From positions 1-64,000 of the forward strand of contig CAZOBP010000003.1 in the NCBI GenBank assembly GCA_964577995.1: a stretch of 64,000 nucleotides of DNA, read 5' to 3'. The first letter of the stretch is position 1. Every line of letters begins with the position of its first letter. The notes below the pieces were generated by a model. The model saw nothing but the letters and a program-made list of their open reading frames with translations. It was not told the DNA's origin and did no database searches. A program made the position numbers and the translations under genes. Source of the DNA: JAUVXJ01 sp964577995 (GTDB lineage: Bacteria; Chloroflexota; Anaerolineae; UBA7937; B3-Chlor). Positions 8,936 to 16,946 of the stretch are shown one piece after another.

Positions 8936-9352
8936 ATGATTGTCACAGAGAGCATCAGCTTCAGTACACGGGGCAACAGCCAGGTCGTGGACATAACTGA
9001 TGATGTGGCGCGCAAGGTCGCTGAGTCCGGGATCAGCGACGGCATTGTCACCATCTTCACTCCGAGCGCCACCAGTTCGCTGACGACTATTGAGTACGAA
9101 TCGGGCGCTATCTCGGACTTGCAGACACTGTTCGAGCGTCTAGTGCCGCAGGACCTGGAATATCGTCACAACTTGCGCTGGGGAGATGGCAATGGCCACA
9201 GCCACGTGCGGGCAGCGCTGCTGGGGGCCTCTCTAACCGTGCCCATCGTGAGCGAGCGACTCACCCTTGGCACGTGGCAGCAGATCGTTTTCCTGGACTT
9301 CGACGTCCGTCCCCACGATCGCAAGCTAGTCTTGCAGATTATCGGCGAATGA
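8936..9352 (+). CDS. YjbQ / UPF0047 family protein
   Basis: A 138-residue protein of the YjbQ family (secondary thiamine-phosphate synthase enzyme family), a small trimeric fold with a metal- or phosphate-binding pocket. Family blocks are TPSATSSLTTIEYE, DGNGHSHVRAALLG with its conserved His residues, and LGTWQQIVFLDFD near the end. Length is normal. It starts at ATG 8936, just after the tRNA terminator, and precedes the deacetylase gene by 45 nt, so the two may be cotranscribed. Weak thiamine-phosphate synthase activity is reported for the family; the true role is uncertain. Confidence 0.88.
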   Translation: MIVTESISFSTRGNSQVVDITDDVARKVAESGISDGIVTIFTPSATSSLTTIEYESGAISDLQTLFERLVPQDLEYRHNLRWGDGNGHSHVRAALLGASLTVPIVSERLTLGTWQQIVFLDFDVRPHDRKLVLQIIGE

Positions 9353-9397
9353 CTCCACCGGCCCAGACCGTCCGGGGCCGCCTCACGAGATAGGCCA

Positions 9398-10513
9398 ATG
9401 TCCAAGAGCGCTGTCGTGCTGTCGGAAGAACTGTGGCAAATCGGGCATGGCGAGTACCATCCGCTGAGACCTGAACGACTACAGCGGGTCTACGAGCTGA
9501 TGACAGCCTACGGAGCGTTCGATGGGCACAATTCGCGGCTCGTGGCCCCCAGGCCCGCAACCACGGACGAGCTATTGCTCTTCCACAGCAAAGAGTACGT
9601 GGACGCAGTGCACAGCCTCAGCAGCGGGGAGTCCGCGTATGCCGCCAGCCAGTACAACTTCGGTCCGGGCGACAACCCCGTCTTCGAGGGCATGTACGAG
9701 ATAGCTGACCTGAAAGTTGGCGCTGCGCTGCGGGCTACTCAACTGGTCACCAGTGGCGAGGTCGATGTGGCCTTCAGTCCTGCCGGTGGGATGCATCACG
9801 CCCGCGCCAACTACGCCTCTGGTTTCTGCATCTTCAACGACGCCGCCGTGCTCATCCACTCCATGCTCGCCCAGGGATTCAGGGTGGCCTACGTGGACAT
9901 AGACGTTCATCACGGCGATGGTGTCCAGGAGGCCTTCTACGATACCGACAGGGTGCTGACGATATCGGTGCACGAATCGGGGCGCTTCATCTTTCCAGGG
10001 ACCGGCTTCGTGCGAGAAACTGGGCGTGGAGTCGGACAGGGCTTCGCGGTCAACCTGCCCCTGGCACCCTACACCGACGACGAGGTCTACGTATGGGCTT
10101 TCGAGCAGGTGGTGCCTCCGTTGCTCCGGTGGTTTGAGCCTGATGTTGTGGTGAGCCAACTGGGGATCGACACACATTTCCTGGACCCTCTGGGGCACCT
10201 GGCTCTCACCACGCAAGGCTACTCTCAGGTTGTGAGGATACTCAGGGATTGTGTGCCACGCTGGGTGGCACTGGGCGGTGGCGGCTATGAAGTGAGTGTC
10301 ATGCCGAGGGCGTGGACGCTAGCCTACGGCATCATGAGCGATCAGGAATTCCCAGATGAGCTGCCGGCTTCCTACGCCGCAGAGTACGGCCAGGGGACTC
10401 TGCGCGATCACAACCAGCCAAACGTTGAAGCGACCACCAAGGCTATCACCCGTCGCCACGCTTCCAAGGCGATAGCAGAGCTGCGAGAGAAGCTACCAGC
10501 GCTGCGGCAGTAG
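9398..10513 (+). CDS. Histone-deacetylase-superfamily (AcuC-like) deacetylase
   Basis: A 371-residue zinc-dependent deacetylase of the arginase/deacetylase fold. The catalytic region is clear: GGMHHARANYASGFCIFND carries the His-His dyad, AYVDIDVHHGDGVQEAFY carries the zinc Asp and His, and GIDTHFLDPLGHL carries the second Asp. The late LGGGGYE glycine loop is also present. Bacterial members act on acetylated proteins such as acetyl-CoA synthetase (AcuC) or on acetylpolyamines; no acs or acuA gene is adjacent, so the substrate is open. It follows the yjbQ-like gene on the same strand. Confidence 0.9.
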   Translation: MSKSAVVLSEELWQIGHGEYHPLRPERLQRVYELMTAYGAFDGHNSRLVAPRPATTDELLLFHSKEYVDAVHSLSSGESAYAASQYNFGPGDNPVFEGMYEIADLKVGAALRATQLVTSGEVDVAFSPAGGMHHARANYASGFCIFNDAAVLIHSMLAQGFRVAYVDIDVHHGDGVQEAFYDTDRVLTISVHESGRFIFPGTGFVRETGRGVGQGFAVNLPLAPYTDDEVYVWAFEQVVPPLLRWFEPDVVVSQLGIDTHFLDPLGHLALTTQGYSQVVRILRDCVPRWVALGGGGYEVSVMPRAWTLAYGIMSDQEFPDELPASYAAEYGQGTLRDHNQPNVEATTKAITRRHASKAIAELREKLPALRQ

Positions 10514-10624
10514 ATCCGCATGTCGTGCACCGCCAAAGGCTACAGCCCTCCTGCCCGGAAGGGCCCGGACATCCATGCCCGCAAACCCGCACGACCTATC
10601 TCGATCCACGCTATCGAGGGTCAC

Positions 10625-10885
10625 CTACCGTGGCTCCACCTGGAATCTCATCGCCGTGCGTTTGCCCCCATCGACGGGCACCTCAATGAAACTGGGCACG
10701 CACACGATCGTCATGCCGTCTACCGCAAGGTACGAACGAGCTACGGCGATGGCCTTCATCGCCTGGTTCACAGCCATAGGACCGATAGCTTGGACCTTAG
10801 CCTCGTTGCTCTGCCGCACCGACGCAGCGATAGCGCCAGCTACCGCTGTGGGTTTTGAACGCGTCGCTACTCGGATGACATCCAC
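10625..10885 (-). CDS. spoVS: SpoVS-family (stage V sporulation protein S-like) protein
   Basis: An 86-residue protein that follows SpoVS end to end: MDVIRVATRSKPTAVAGAIA, then VQAIGPMAVNQAMKAIAVAR and a final MRFQVEPR. SpoVS is a small Alba-like, possibly nucleic-acid-binding protein. Outside endospore formers it is common in Thermus, Chloroflexota and relatives, so it does not imply sporulation. GGGGGGAG lies just upstream of ATG 10885. It is transcribed after the receiver genes on the minus strand and is convergent with the deacetylase gene. Confidence 0.92.
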   Translation of the reverse strand: MDVIRVATRSKPTAVAGAIAASVRQSNEAKVQAIGPMAVNQAMKAIAVARSYLAVDGMTIVCVPSFIEVPVDGGKRTAMRFQVEPR

Positions 10886-11046
10886 TGCTTCTCCCCCCTT
10901 GGGCTTCCCCGAGCCTGTCCAGACTGACAGAGTGTAGACATGCCAAGCAGGCCTCGGCCAACCTGGTTGACAATAGCACCAAAGGTCACCAGCCGGGTGT
11001 GAGAACTGGCCGAATTGACCTGAATGGGCGCAACAGTCGGACTAAG

Positions 11047-11826
11047 CTAGGCAACCTGGCCGACCAGCGCGCCCCCGCGTCGACGGAGGAGCGTTCCCAC
11101 TTCCCTCCGCCGAATGTCGGCCAGCACCCCTAGGAGTTCATCGGCCTCGAACGGCTTGTGCAAGTACGCAAACACATTCAGGCTCTGTGCCTTCTCCACT
11201 TCCGAGGAGGTCGCCTCTCGTCCGTCGGTCGCTAGTACGACCGGAAGAGTGTCATACTGCTCCCGGATCCTCTCCAGGAGTTCCAGACCCTTGACGCCGT
11301 TCAACCTAGTTCCCAGGAAGACCGCCTGTCCGTTCGGCTTGAGGATCTCCAACAAGTCCTCGGGGTCCTCAACCTTCAGCATGGTGAAACCGCGACGCTC
11401 CAGGCCTTCCCCCAACACCCGCCAGAACTTCGCATCGTCATCGATGACCACAATGGACCGTTGCTCGTTCAGCACAGACAAGGAGCAGAGCAACAAGTCG
11501 ATATCGAGCGGCTTGACGAAGCTGGCAAGAGCGCCCTCTCTCAGCCCCTCGTTCACCAGGCTACCCGCTGCATAGGCGCTCATGAACACGACAGGCACGT
11601 GAGGACGTACCTCCTTGATGGCCCTCAGCAGATCGACCCCGGTGACCTCAGGCATCTTGATGTCTGTGAGGACACAGTCGAATTGGACCTCCCCCATCAT
11701 CACCAGTGCTTCCGGGCCGGAGTAGGCAGCCTCAGCTCGGTACCTATTGAGGTTGAGTACGTCAACGAGCGTCTTGGCCATCGGCCAATCGTCGTCGACG
11801 ACTAGGATGCGCATTTCCTTGTTCAT
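11047..11826 (-). CDS. Tandem receiver protein, second receiver degenerate
   Basis: A 259-residue protein with two CheY-like domains and no output domain. The first (residues 5-115) is complete: VVDDDWP acidic pocket, phospho-acceptor Asp in VLTDIKMP, MSAYA and FVKPLD with the conserved Lys. The second (about 123-240) keeps VVIDDDAKFW and LHKPFE but has FLGTRLNGV where the acceptor Asp should be, so it probably cannot be phosphorylated. Its start overlaps the previous receiver gene by 4 nt (ATGA), implying coupled translation. No histidine kinase is nearby. Likely a phosphorelay or scaffold protein. Confidence 0.85.
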   Translation of the reverse strand: MNKEMRILVVDDDWPMAKTLVDVLNLNRYRAEAAYSGPEALVMMGEVQFDCVLTDIKMPEVTGVDLLRAIKEVRPHVPVVFMSAYAAGSLVNEGLREGALASFVKPLDIDLLLCSLSVLNEQRSIVVIDDDAKFWRVLGEGLERRGFTMLKVEDPEDLLEILKPNGQAVFLGTRLNGVKGLELLERIREQYDTLPVVLATDGREATSSEVEKAQSLNVFAYLHKPFEADELLGVLADIRRREVGTLLRRRGGALVGQVA

Positions 11827-12287
11827 GCCCGTATCCCCGCGTGAAGACAGGGGGCCAAAGAAGATGCAACGTCAGGCTGAGGCGCGTCTTTCACTCTCTC
11901 GCTCAAGGCGCCGCTCACCACCGCCAGCAACTGTTCTAGCGCAAATGGCTTCGCCAGTAGTCCCTGGGCATGGTCGCGGGCAAACCGCACCACCCGTTCC
12001 TCGGGGTTGCCCGTCATCACCACGAGCGCTGTGTGAGGACTCGTTTCTCCAATCAGGCTCATCAATTCGCGTCCATCCGACTGGCGCAAGTCCACATCGG
12101 CGATCGCCAAGTCGTAGCTGTCGGCGTTCACCTCGCTCACTGCGTCCTCGGCGTGGCGCGCGGTTGTAACCTGGTATCCCTCGCGACTCAGCACCCGCCT
12201 TAGGAGGTCGAGGATGATCTGCTCATCGTCCACCACGAGTATCTTCCTACCAGCCTCTCTCCTGACCTCGAGATTGGTGTCAATCAT
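11823..12287 (-). CDS. Single-domain response regulator
   Basis: A 154-residue protein with one receiver domain (residues 15-130): ILVVDDEQIIL, acceptor Asp in LAIADVDLRQSDG, VMTGNPEE and LAKPFALEQLL. A short tail of about 25 residues has no recognisable output domain. It is the first gene of a two-gene unit with the tandem receiver protein. It lies 187 nt after the small protein gene at 12475-12762; that spacer shows no clear promoter. Confidence 0.85.
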   Translation of the reverse strand: MIDTNLEVRREAGRKILVVDDEQIILDLLRRVLSREGYQVTTARHAEDAVSEVNADSYDLAIADVDLRQSDGRELMSLIGETSPHTALVVMTGNPEERVVRFARDHAQGLLAKPFALEQLLAVVSGALSERVKDAPQPDVASSLAPCLHAGIRA

Positions 12288-12474
12288 GTAATCGTTCTCT
12301 CCAGCATTGCCGCCTCACCACACTCCACGCAGGAGGCCCCGCCGTCAACCGCGAGTGAAGCGATTCGGCCCACACTTTCAATCCGGACGCTATATCGCCA
12401 CCACCCTCAGCCACCGCCTGGCCCAGGCGTCCATCCCGCACTCACCGTCCGCCTTGGCTTAGCGGAACTGCATA

Positions 12475-12762
12475 CTAGTCAAGGACAGGTTCCAGGAACA
12501 GCCTGTGGACAACCTGCGTCGGCCTGGTCGTCTTCCGATGACCGTTGCCGTTGTTGCCACCCGGGCGTTGACTCATCCACGTATGCAGTTTGCGTGCAAA
12601 CTCCGTCACCGAATCGGCCTTGATGCCCGTGAGGGCATCCTGCTCCTCAGCATCGAGGTCGAAATCCTCCACGACAACCGCAGGGTTGGCGAGCAGAGTG
12701 TCACGAAACTTGCCATCTATCAGAGCCATGCACATGATGTTGTTCAGGGTCTGATCTGACAT
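12475..12762 (-). CDS. Small protein resembling RiPP/NHLP-type leader (Franean1_4349/Os1348-like)
   Basis: A 95-residue protein. Its first 65 residues (IMCMALIDGKFRDTLLANP, then VVEDFDLDAEEQDAL) have the pattern 'alternating helix, F-R-x-x-L-L-A-x-P, Asp/Glu-rich turn, E-E-x-x-A-L' seen in the leader-like NHLP-clan and Franean1_4349-type small proteins. The C-terminal 30 residues are basic and Gly/Asn-rich (GGNNGNGHRKTTRP). GGAGGAG lies 8 nt before ATG. It follows the DUF5317 gene by 33 nt. No maturase is adjacent, so whether it is a precursor peptide is an inference from sequence feel, not a proven family hit. Confidence 0.5.
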   Translation of the reverse strand: MSDQTLNNIMCMALIDGKFRDTLLANPAVVVEDFDLDAEEQDALTGIKADSVTEFARKLHTWMSQRPGGNNGNGHRKTTRPTQVVHRLFLEPVLD

Positions 12763-12795
12763 CCTTTTTTCTCCTCCAGTTGCACAAGTAAGTGT

Positions 12796-13377
12796 CTACG
12801 CCAAGGTGGCACGAGCACCACGCAGGAACATGGGCTCCCTTAGAAACAATAACACCCCCAACACGATCAGAACATCCCCTACGCTGAGGGCCGCTGGGAT
12901 GGGAAAGGGTCTGGGAACGACCATGATGTCCGAGAGAAACCACAGCCCTGCATCTCCAGGCTCGGCCACTACGTTCTTGGTGCGCCCTACAATGTATCCC
13001 GTCTCCATCTGGGCTACGTTGCCATCGTATCCTATCTGAACCAAAGCATCGGGTGTGATGGGCATGAACCCACCATTCACCACCATCACCAGGAAATTCA
13101 GCAGCAAGCCCAGACCTATGAGCTTCACTCCGCCGAGATCGCGGTTCTGCCAAACCACCACAAACAACAGGATGTGCGATATCGTGAGTAGCAAGGACCT
13201 CGCACTTAGCAGTCCACGCGCCGTATCAGCCGGAAAGAAGATGAGGTATGCCTGCATGAGGAAAGCGAGAGGGGCCAGCCACGCCCACTTCACCTTTACG
13301 TGAGCGAGATTGCTGACCCTGCCTCCCACTGCCGCCAGCCCTATCAGCAGAGCCAAACATAGGGCTATCAGGATCAT
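12796..13377 (-). CDS. DUF5317-family membrane protein
   Basis: A 193-residue protein with about five hydrophobic segments (residues 2-20, 33-50, 66-80, 88-104, 165-180). The outward-facing part contains NGGFMPITPDAL, characteristic of DUF5317. Function is unknown; the family is common in Chloroflexota, Actinobacteria and Firmicutes. It starts at ATG 13377, only 12 nt after the stop of the 41-residue peptide gene and without its own strong ribosome site, so translation is probably coupled to that peptide. Confidence 0.75.
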   Translation of the reverse strand: MILIALCLALLIGLAAVGGRVSNLAHVKVKWAWLAPLAFLMQAYLIFFPADTARGLLSARSLLLTISHILLFVVVWQNRDLGGVKLIGLGLLLNFLVMVVNGGFMPITPDALVQIGYDGNVAQMETGYIVGRTKNVVAEPGDAGLWFLSDIMVVPRPFPIPAALSVGDVLIVLGVLLFLREPMFLRGARATLA

Positions 13378-13389
13378 CTATCTATCCGT

Positions 13390-13515
13390 CTATCCGCCTC
13401 CGCCCCCCTGATATCCAGGAGGAGCCCCCGCTGCGGCAGCTAGGGCAACAAGGGTGACCACAATCCACGCAATCCTCACGTTGCGAGCGGTGAAATAGGA
13501 CGCAAGCCGCTTCAT
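13390..13515 (-). CDS. 41-residue membrane peptide with Gly-rich tail
   Basis: A small gene: ATG 13515, stop TAG at 13390-13392, 41 residues. The N-terminus MKRLASYFTARNVR is basic. Residues 15-31 form a hydrophobic membrane helix (IAWIVVTLVALAAAAGA). The tail ends PPGYQGGGGG. GGGGAGGG (13523-13530) sits 7 nt before the ATG, an ideal ribosome site. It is flanked by the STAND-BTAD regulator upstream and DUF5317 downstream, 12 nt away. No family is recognised. It could be a small membrane subunit or an exported peptide; both are inference. The ribosome site is masked by the hairpin at 13520-13563. Confidence 0.65.
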   Translation of the reverse strand: MKRLASYFTARNVRIAWIVVTLVALAAAAGAPPGYQGGGGG

Positions 13516-13519
13516 AATG

Positions 13520-13563
13520 AAACCCTCCCCGTCGTTTTGCCTACAGCTTACAGGGGAGGGTTT
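13520..13563 (-). promoter_or_regulatory. Leader hairpin masking the ribosome site of the 41-residue peptide
   Basis: AAACCCTCCCC (13520-13530) and GGGGAGGGTTT (13553-13563) are perfect 11-nt inverted repeats 22 nt apart. In the minus-strand mRNA the 3' arm is exactly the Shine-Dalgarno GGGGAGGG. A -10-like TATACT (minus, 13570-13575) would start the transcript right at the 5' arm. The likely effect is translational control of the peptide and, through coupling, of the DUF5317 gene. Confidence 0.6.
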
Positions 13564-13598
13564 AGCTAAAGTATAGCAGAAACAGCTGATCTCAGCGG

Positions 13599-16500
13599 TT
13601 ATCCGTCGTCCGCGAGCAATCCCCCGAGCATGTCCCGGGTCTCGTCGGAGATGTCAGTCCCCAACTCCTCGTTGAGTATGCGACGGAGCTCCGTGAGCTG
13701 CCTCATCGCTCCTGCCCGATCACCCATCTCCAACAGGATACCGATCAGTTCGCGATGGATATCCTCGAGGAGCGCGTCCTTATCCAGCAGTTTCCGGCAA
13801 TACTCGGCGGCCTCCTCAAGCTTGCCCTGTCCCCTGCAGTCTCGTGCCAGGTCCTCCAACGTCTGGAAGTACTCCCGACGCAGAGAAGCCCTCAGCTCCC
13901 CGGTCCACTCGGAGTAGATGTCCTCCAGATAGTCTCCCCGATAGAGGGAGACCGCTTCCGCCAAGTACCTCTGACGCTGAGGGCTCGGTGCCTTCGACGC
14001 CTTGGCCAGATTCCGGTGGAATTCTTCCACATCATACTGGTACTGTCTCGACTCGAGTCTATAGGAGCCCCCTTCGTAGGAGATGGCATCGGTCCCTCCG
14101 AGCAGACGCCTAACCTGAAAGAGATAGAAGTGGAAGGTGCTGTGCGCCTTGGCTAGGGACAGATCAGGCCACAGGGCAGCCACAATCTGGTCCTTCGTCA
14201 CCACAGGATGAGCCAGGAAGAAGAACAGCATCTCCTTGGCCCGCAGTCGCAGCTCCTGTGCCTCCACCACCTCACCATCGCGACGGACGGTGGATGAGCC
14301 AAGAGCACAGATATCAACGCGCGGAGGTGTGGCTTCCGCGGGCCCCTTTGATGCCATCTCGCTCGCTGGCTCAGTTCGCCCCAGAACCCTTCTCAGGAGA
14401 TCACTGTGCCCCTGCAATGCCGTCTCTCCCATCGCATACTCCAGCAGCGGACGGCTTCCCGTGCCCTCGTCGAGCAGAAGTGGGTCAAACCCACCCTGGG
14501 AGAGAATGTCCAGGCCCAATTCCAGGTTCAGCATCGCTTCGGATTCGGCCTGTTGAGAGAACAGCACGGCAGCCAAGTGCAGGTACGCCCTCGCCAACTC
14601 CTGCTTGTCACCTGTGTCTCCCAAACTGGACACCGCCTGCTTGAGTAATCGGAGGGCATCGTTGTGTCTCCCCTGCACGTGACGCAGGATCCCCAGAGAG
14701 ATCTGACACGCAGCCACCTCACGGTCCGAACCGTGGTCGTACGCAGTGTCGATTGCCTGCCCTATGAATTCCTCAGCTTCCTCGTGATACCCCCGCGTCC
14801 GTGATACGTTGCCTAGCGCGTCCCACAAGTAGGAGATCAGAAAGCCCTCATCAGCTTCCTCGGCAAGAGCGAGCGCCGTTTCGTATCCCTGCTGGGCCAG
14901 CGCGTATTCCCCCTTGGCCCTGTACACATCCCCCATCGTTGCCCGTGCATAGGCCTGCGGACGGATGAGCCCCATGGCCTCGCATTCTGAAAGGGCTTCC
15001 TCAAGAGTCACAAGAGCATCCTCGTACCTCTCCTGCCGGTACTCGGCCACACCTATGTTGTTGAGGGTGATCGCCAGGGGGCCCGTCGCACCCAGACGAC
15101 GCCAGAGCGGCAGCGCCTTTCGGGAGTAGTGGAGGTACTTCTCGGTGTCCGCCAAGTAGTAAATGGTCCCAATGTCGTGTATGGTTGCGGCGACATCGTA
15201 TTCGTAGCCGTCGCGAAGACTCTCGAACAGGCGCAAAGCCTCCTCCAATTCCAGCAATCCTTCCTCAAGTCGGCCCTGTAGGCCGTGGCAGATGCCAAGA
15301 GTCCTCAAGGCCCGTGCCCTCGTCTCTTCTTGTCCAGCCCCACTCAGAACCGACAACACCTCCTGGCCCTTGGCTATCGCCTGATCGTAGTCAGCTCGGA
15401 GACGATGTATGTAGCTCTCTTGGAGAGCTGTCTTGATTACGCCAGACCGGTCCTCGCTCTCCGCAAAGCGCTGTCTCGCGTTCTCCAAGGACTCCATGGC
15501 CTCATCCAGCCGACCCGAATCGGCATACACCTTGGACTGCCAGTAGTGGATCCACGGCGAGGAACTCACCTTGCCGTCAAGAGACTCGATCCAGAACAGC
15601 AGACTGCTCCACCTACCCGAGCTGAAAGCCCAAGTGGCTACCTCCTCCACCAGCCGCTGCGCCTGCTCGAAGGCCTGGGCATCCAGGTAGTGACGAATCG
15701 CCTCGTCCCAAGCCTCCTCCGCCTCGAATATCCTACCAGCCCTCAAATGGAGAGCCGCGTAGCGCTCCCCCTCTTGCCGGAGCCTGGACCTCAGGAATTC
15801 CTGGAAGAGCTGATGGTACCGGAACCAATCATCGCCATCTCCGGCCAGCCTGGAGATGAACAGATTCTTGTCCTCCAACAGGGCCAACATCTCACGCGCG
15901 TTGTCCGAACCCAACAGCTCATTGCAGAGGGACGCGCTCATCCGCTGGAGGACCGAGGACCCCATGAGGAACTCCTGCACATCGAGCGGCTGTTGCAGCA
16001 GCACCTCTCGGGCTAGATAGGCGAAGATCTGGCTATCGTCCCCCTTGGCGAGGGCCATGGTGCGCAGCAGCCCCTTCCAGAGGGTATGGGTGGTGAGCAA
16101 GATCGCCGTAATCCAGCCCTCGGACTGCTGCGCCAGTCTGTCCGCCTCGCTCGCAGGCAGATCCAGATTGTGATTCTGCCTGAGCAACTCCTGAATCTCG
16201 TGACCGGTGAACTTGAGATCGTCGTTGCCCAGGCCCCCCAACTCCCCGCGGGCCATGAACTCTGCGACGGGAAGACCGAGGCTCGTCGTCCGGCTGGCAA
16301 GCAGGATGTGGCAGTTCTCCGGCAGCCGACGGAGCAGCAAGGTGAACAGAGAGGTCACCTCTTTGGAATCGCTAATCAATTGGAAATCATCAATTACCAA
16401 GGCGAAGTAGTCGGGGATTTCGCCATGGATCTCGTTCACCAGGGTTCCCAGGAGAGGCCTCACGCCCTCGCTGAGTGCCCCCCCCTGAAGGCCTGCCAGC

Positions 16501-16796
16501 GTCCTCTCTCCGAAATCCGTGAAGCGTTCCCTGATGGAGGCCACGAGGTACTCCAGGAACACCCTGGGATCGCGATCCCACTCATCCAGGGAGTACCAGC
16601 AAACGGGCAGGTCGGTATCATGGGCATAGTCGGTCAGCAGGGAGGTCTTGCCGTATCCGGCTGAGGCAGCGATGAGGATCAGCTTACGGTCGATGTGTTC
16701 GTGGATGAAGTCCACCAGCCGCGCACGATGCACAAGACCCCGACGTTGCCTGGGCACTAGGACCTTGGTCCTGATGATCGAAGTCTCCGCGCTCAT
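13599..16796 (-). CDS. STAND ATPase / TPR / BTAD transcriptional regulator
   Basis: A 1065-residue MalT-like regulator. N-terminal STAND NTPase: SASAGYGKTSLL is the Walker A motif (about residue 45-55) and ALVIDDFQL the Walker B motif. The middle (about 380-790) is TPR repeats (e.g. GLLELEEALRLFESL, ALVTLEEALSECEAMG). The C-terminus from about 828 is an OmpR-type winged helix (ALGSSTVRRDGEVVEAQ, LWPDLSLAKAHSTFHFYL) followed by a BTAD domain (about 920-1060). This is the reverse domain order of SARP regulators. ATG 16796 with GGGGAGAG is preferred to TTG 16811. Ligands of such TPR sensors include sugars and peptides. It is upstream of, and collinear with, the small peptide/DUF5317 genes, its likely targets. 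Confidence 0.85.
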   Translation of the reverse strand: MSAETSIIRTKVLVPRQRRGLVHRARLVDFIHEHIDRKLILIAASAGYGKTSLLTDYAHDTDLPVCWYSLDEWDRDPRVFLEYLVASIRERFTDFGERTLAGLQGGALSEGVRPLLGTLVNEIHGEIPDYFALVIDDFQLISDSKEVTSLFTLLLRRLPENCHILLASRTTSLGLPVAEFMARGELGGLGNDDLKFTGHEIQELLRQNHNLDLPASEADRLAQQSEGWITAILLTTHTLWKGLLRTMALAKGDDSQIFAYLAREVLLQQPLDVQEFLMGSSVLQRMSASLCNELLGSDNAREMLALLEDKNLFISRLAGDGDDWFRYHQLFQEFLRSRLRQEGERYAALHLRAGRIFEAEEAWDEAIRHYLDAQAFEQAQRLVEEVATWAFSSGRWSSLLFWIESLDGKVSSSPWIHYWQSKVYADSGRLDEAMESLENARQRFAESEDRSGVIKTALQESYIHRLRADYDQAIAKGQEVLSVLSGAGQEETRARALRTLGICHGLQGRLEEGLLELEEALRLFESLRDGYEYDVAATIHDIGTIYYLADTEKYLHYSRKALPLWRRLGATGPLAITLNNIGVAEYRQERYEDALVTLEEALSECEAMGLIRPQAYARATMGDVYRAKGEYALAQQGYETALALAEEADEGFLISYLWDALGNVSRTRGYHEEAEEFIGQAIDTAYDHGSDREVAACQISLGILRHVQGRHNDALRLLKQAVSSLGDTGDKQELARAYLHLAAVLFSQQAESEAMLNLELGLDILSQGGFDPLLLDEGTGSRPLLEYAMGETALQGHSDLLRRVLGRTEPASEMASKGPAEATPPRVDICALGSSTVRRDGEVVEAQELRLRAKEMLFFFLAHPVVTKDQIVAALWPDLSLAKAHSTFHFYLFQVRRLLGGTDAISYEGGSYRLESRQYQYDVEEFHRNLAKASKAPSPQRQRYLAEAVSLYRGDYLEDIYSEWTGELRASLRREYFQTLEDLARDCRGQGKLEEAAEYCRKLLDKDALLEDIHRELIGILLEMGDRAGAMRQLTELRRILNEELGTDISDETRDMLGGLLADDG

Positions 16797-16946
16797 CTCT
16801 CTCCCCACCAAGGCAAGAAGTGGCTATCTCTCACTGTGATGCCACACCTGTTGAGGACCCGCCGACCTTGACTCCGCACACTGCTTCTGCCACTACCAAG
16901 CCTATCTTGGCTCGAACGTCTCCGATCTGTGCTCAGCCCGGGCCTA

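Noticed and set aside
10520..10937. Plus-strand frames across the spoVS region
   Set aside because: The minus-strand frame is an end-to-end SpoVS match; the plus-strand frames are its shadows.
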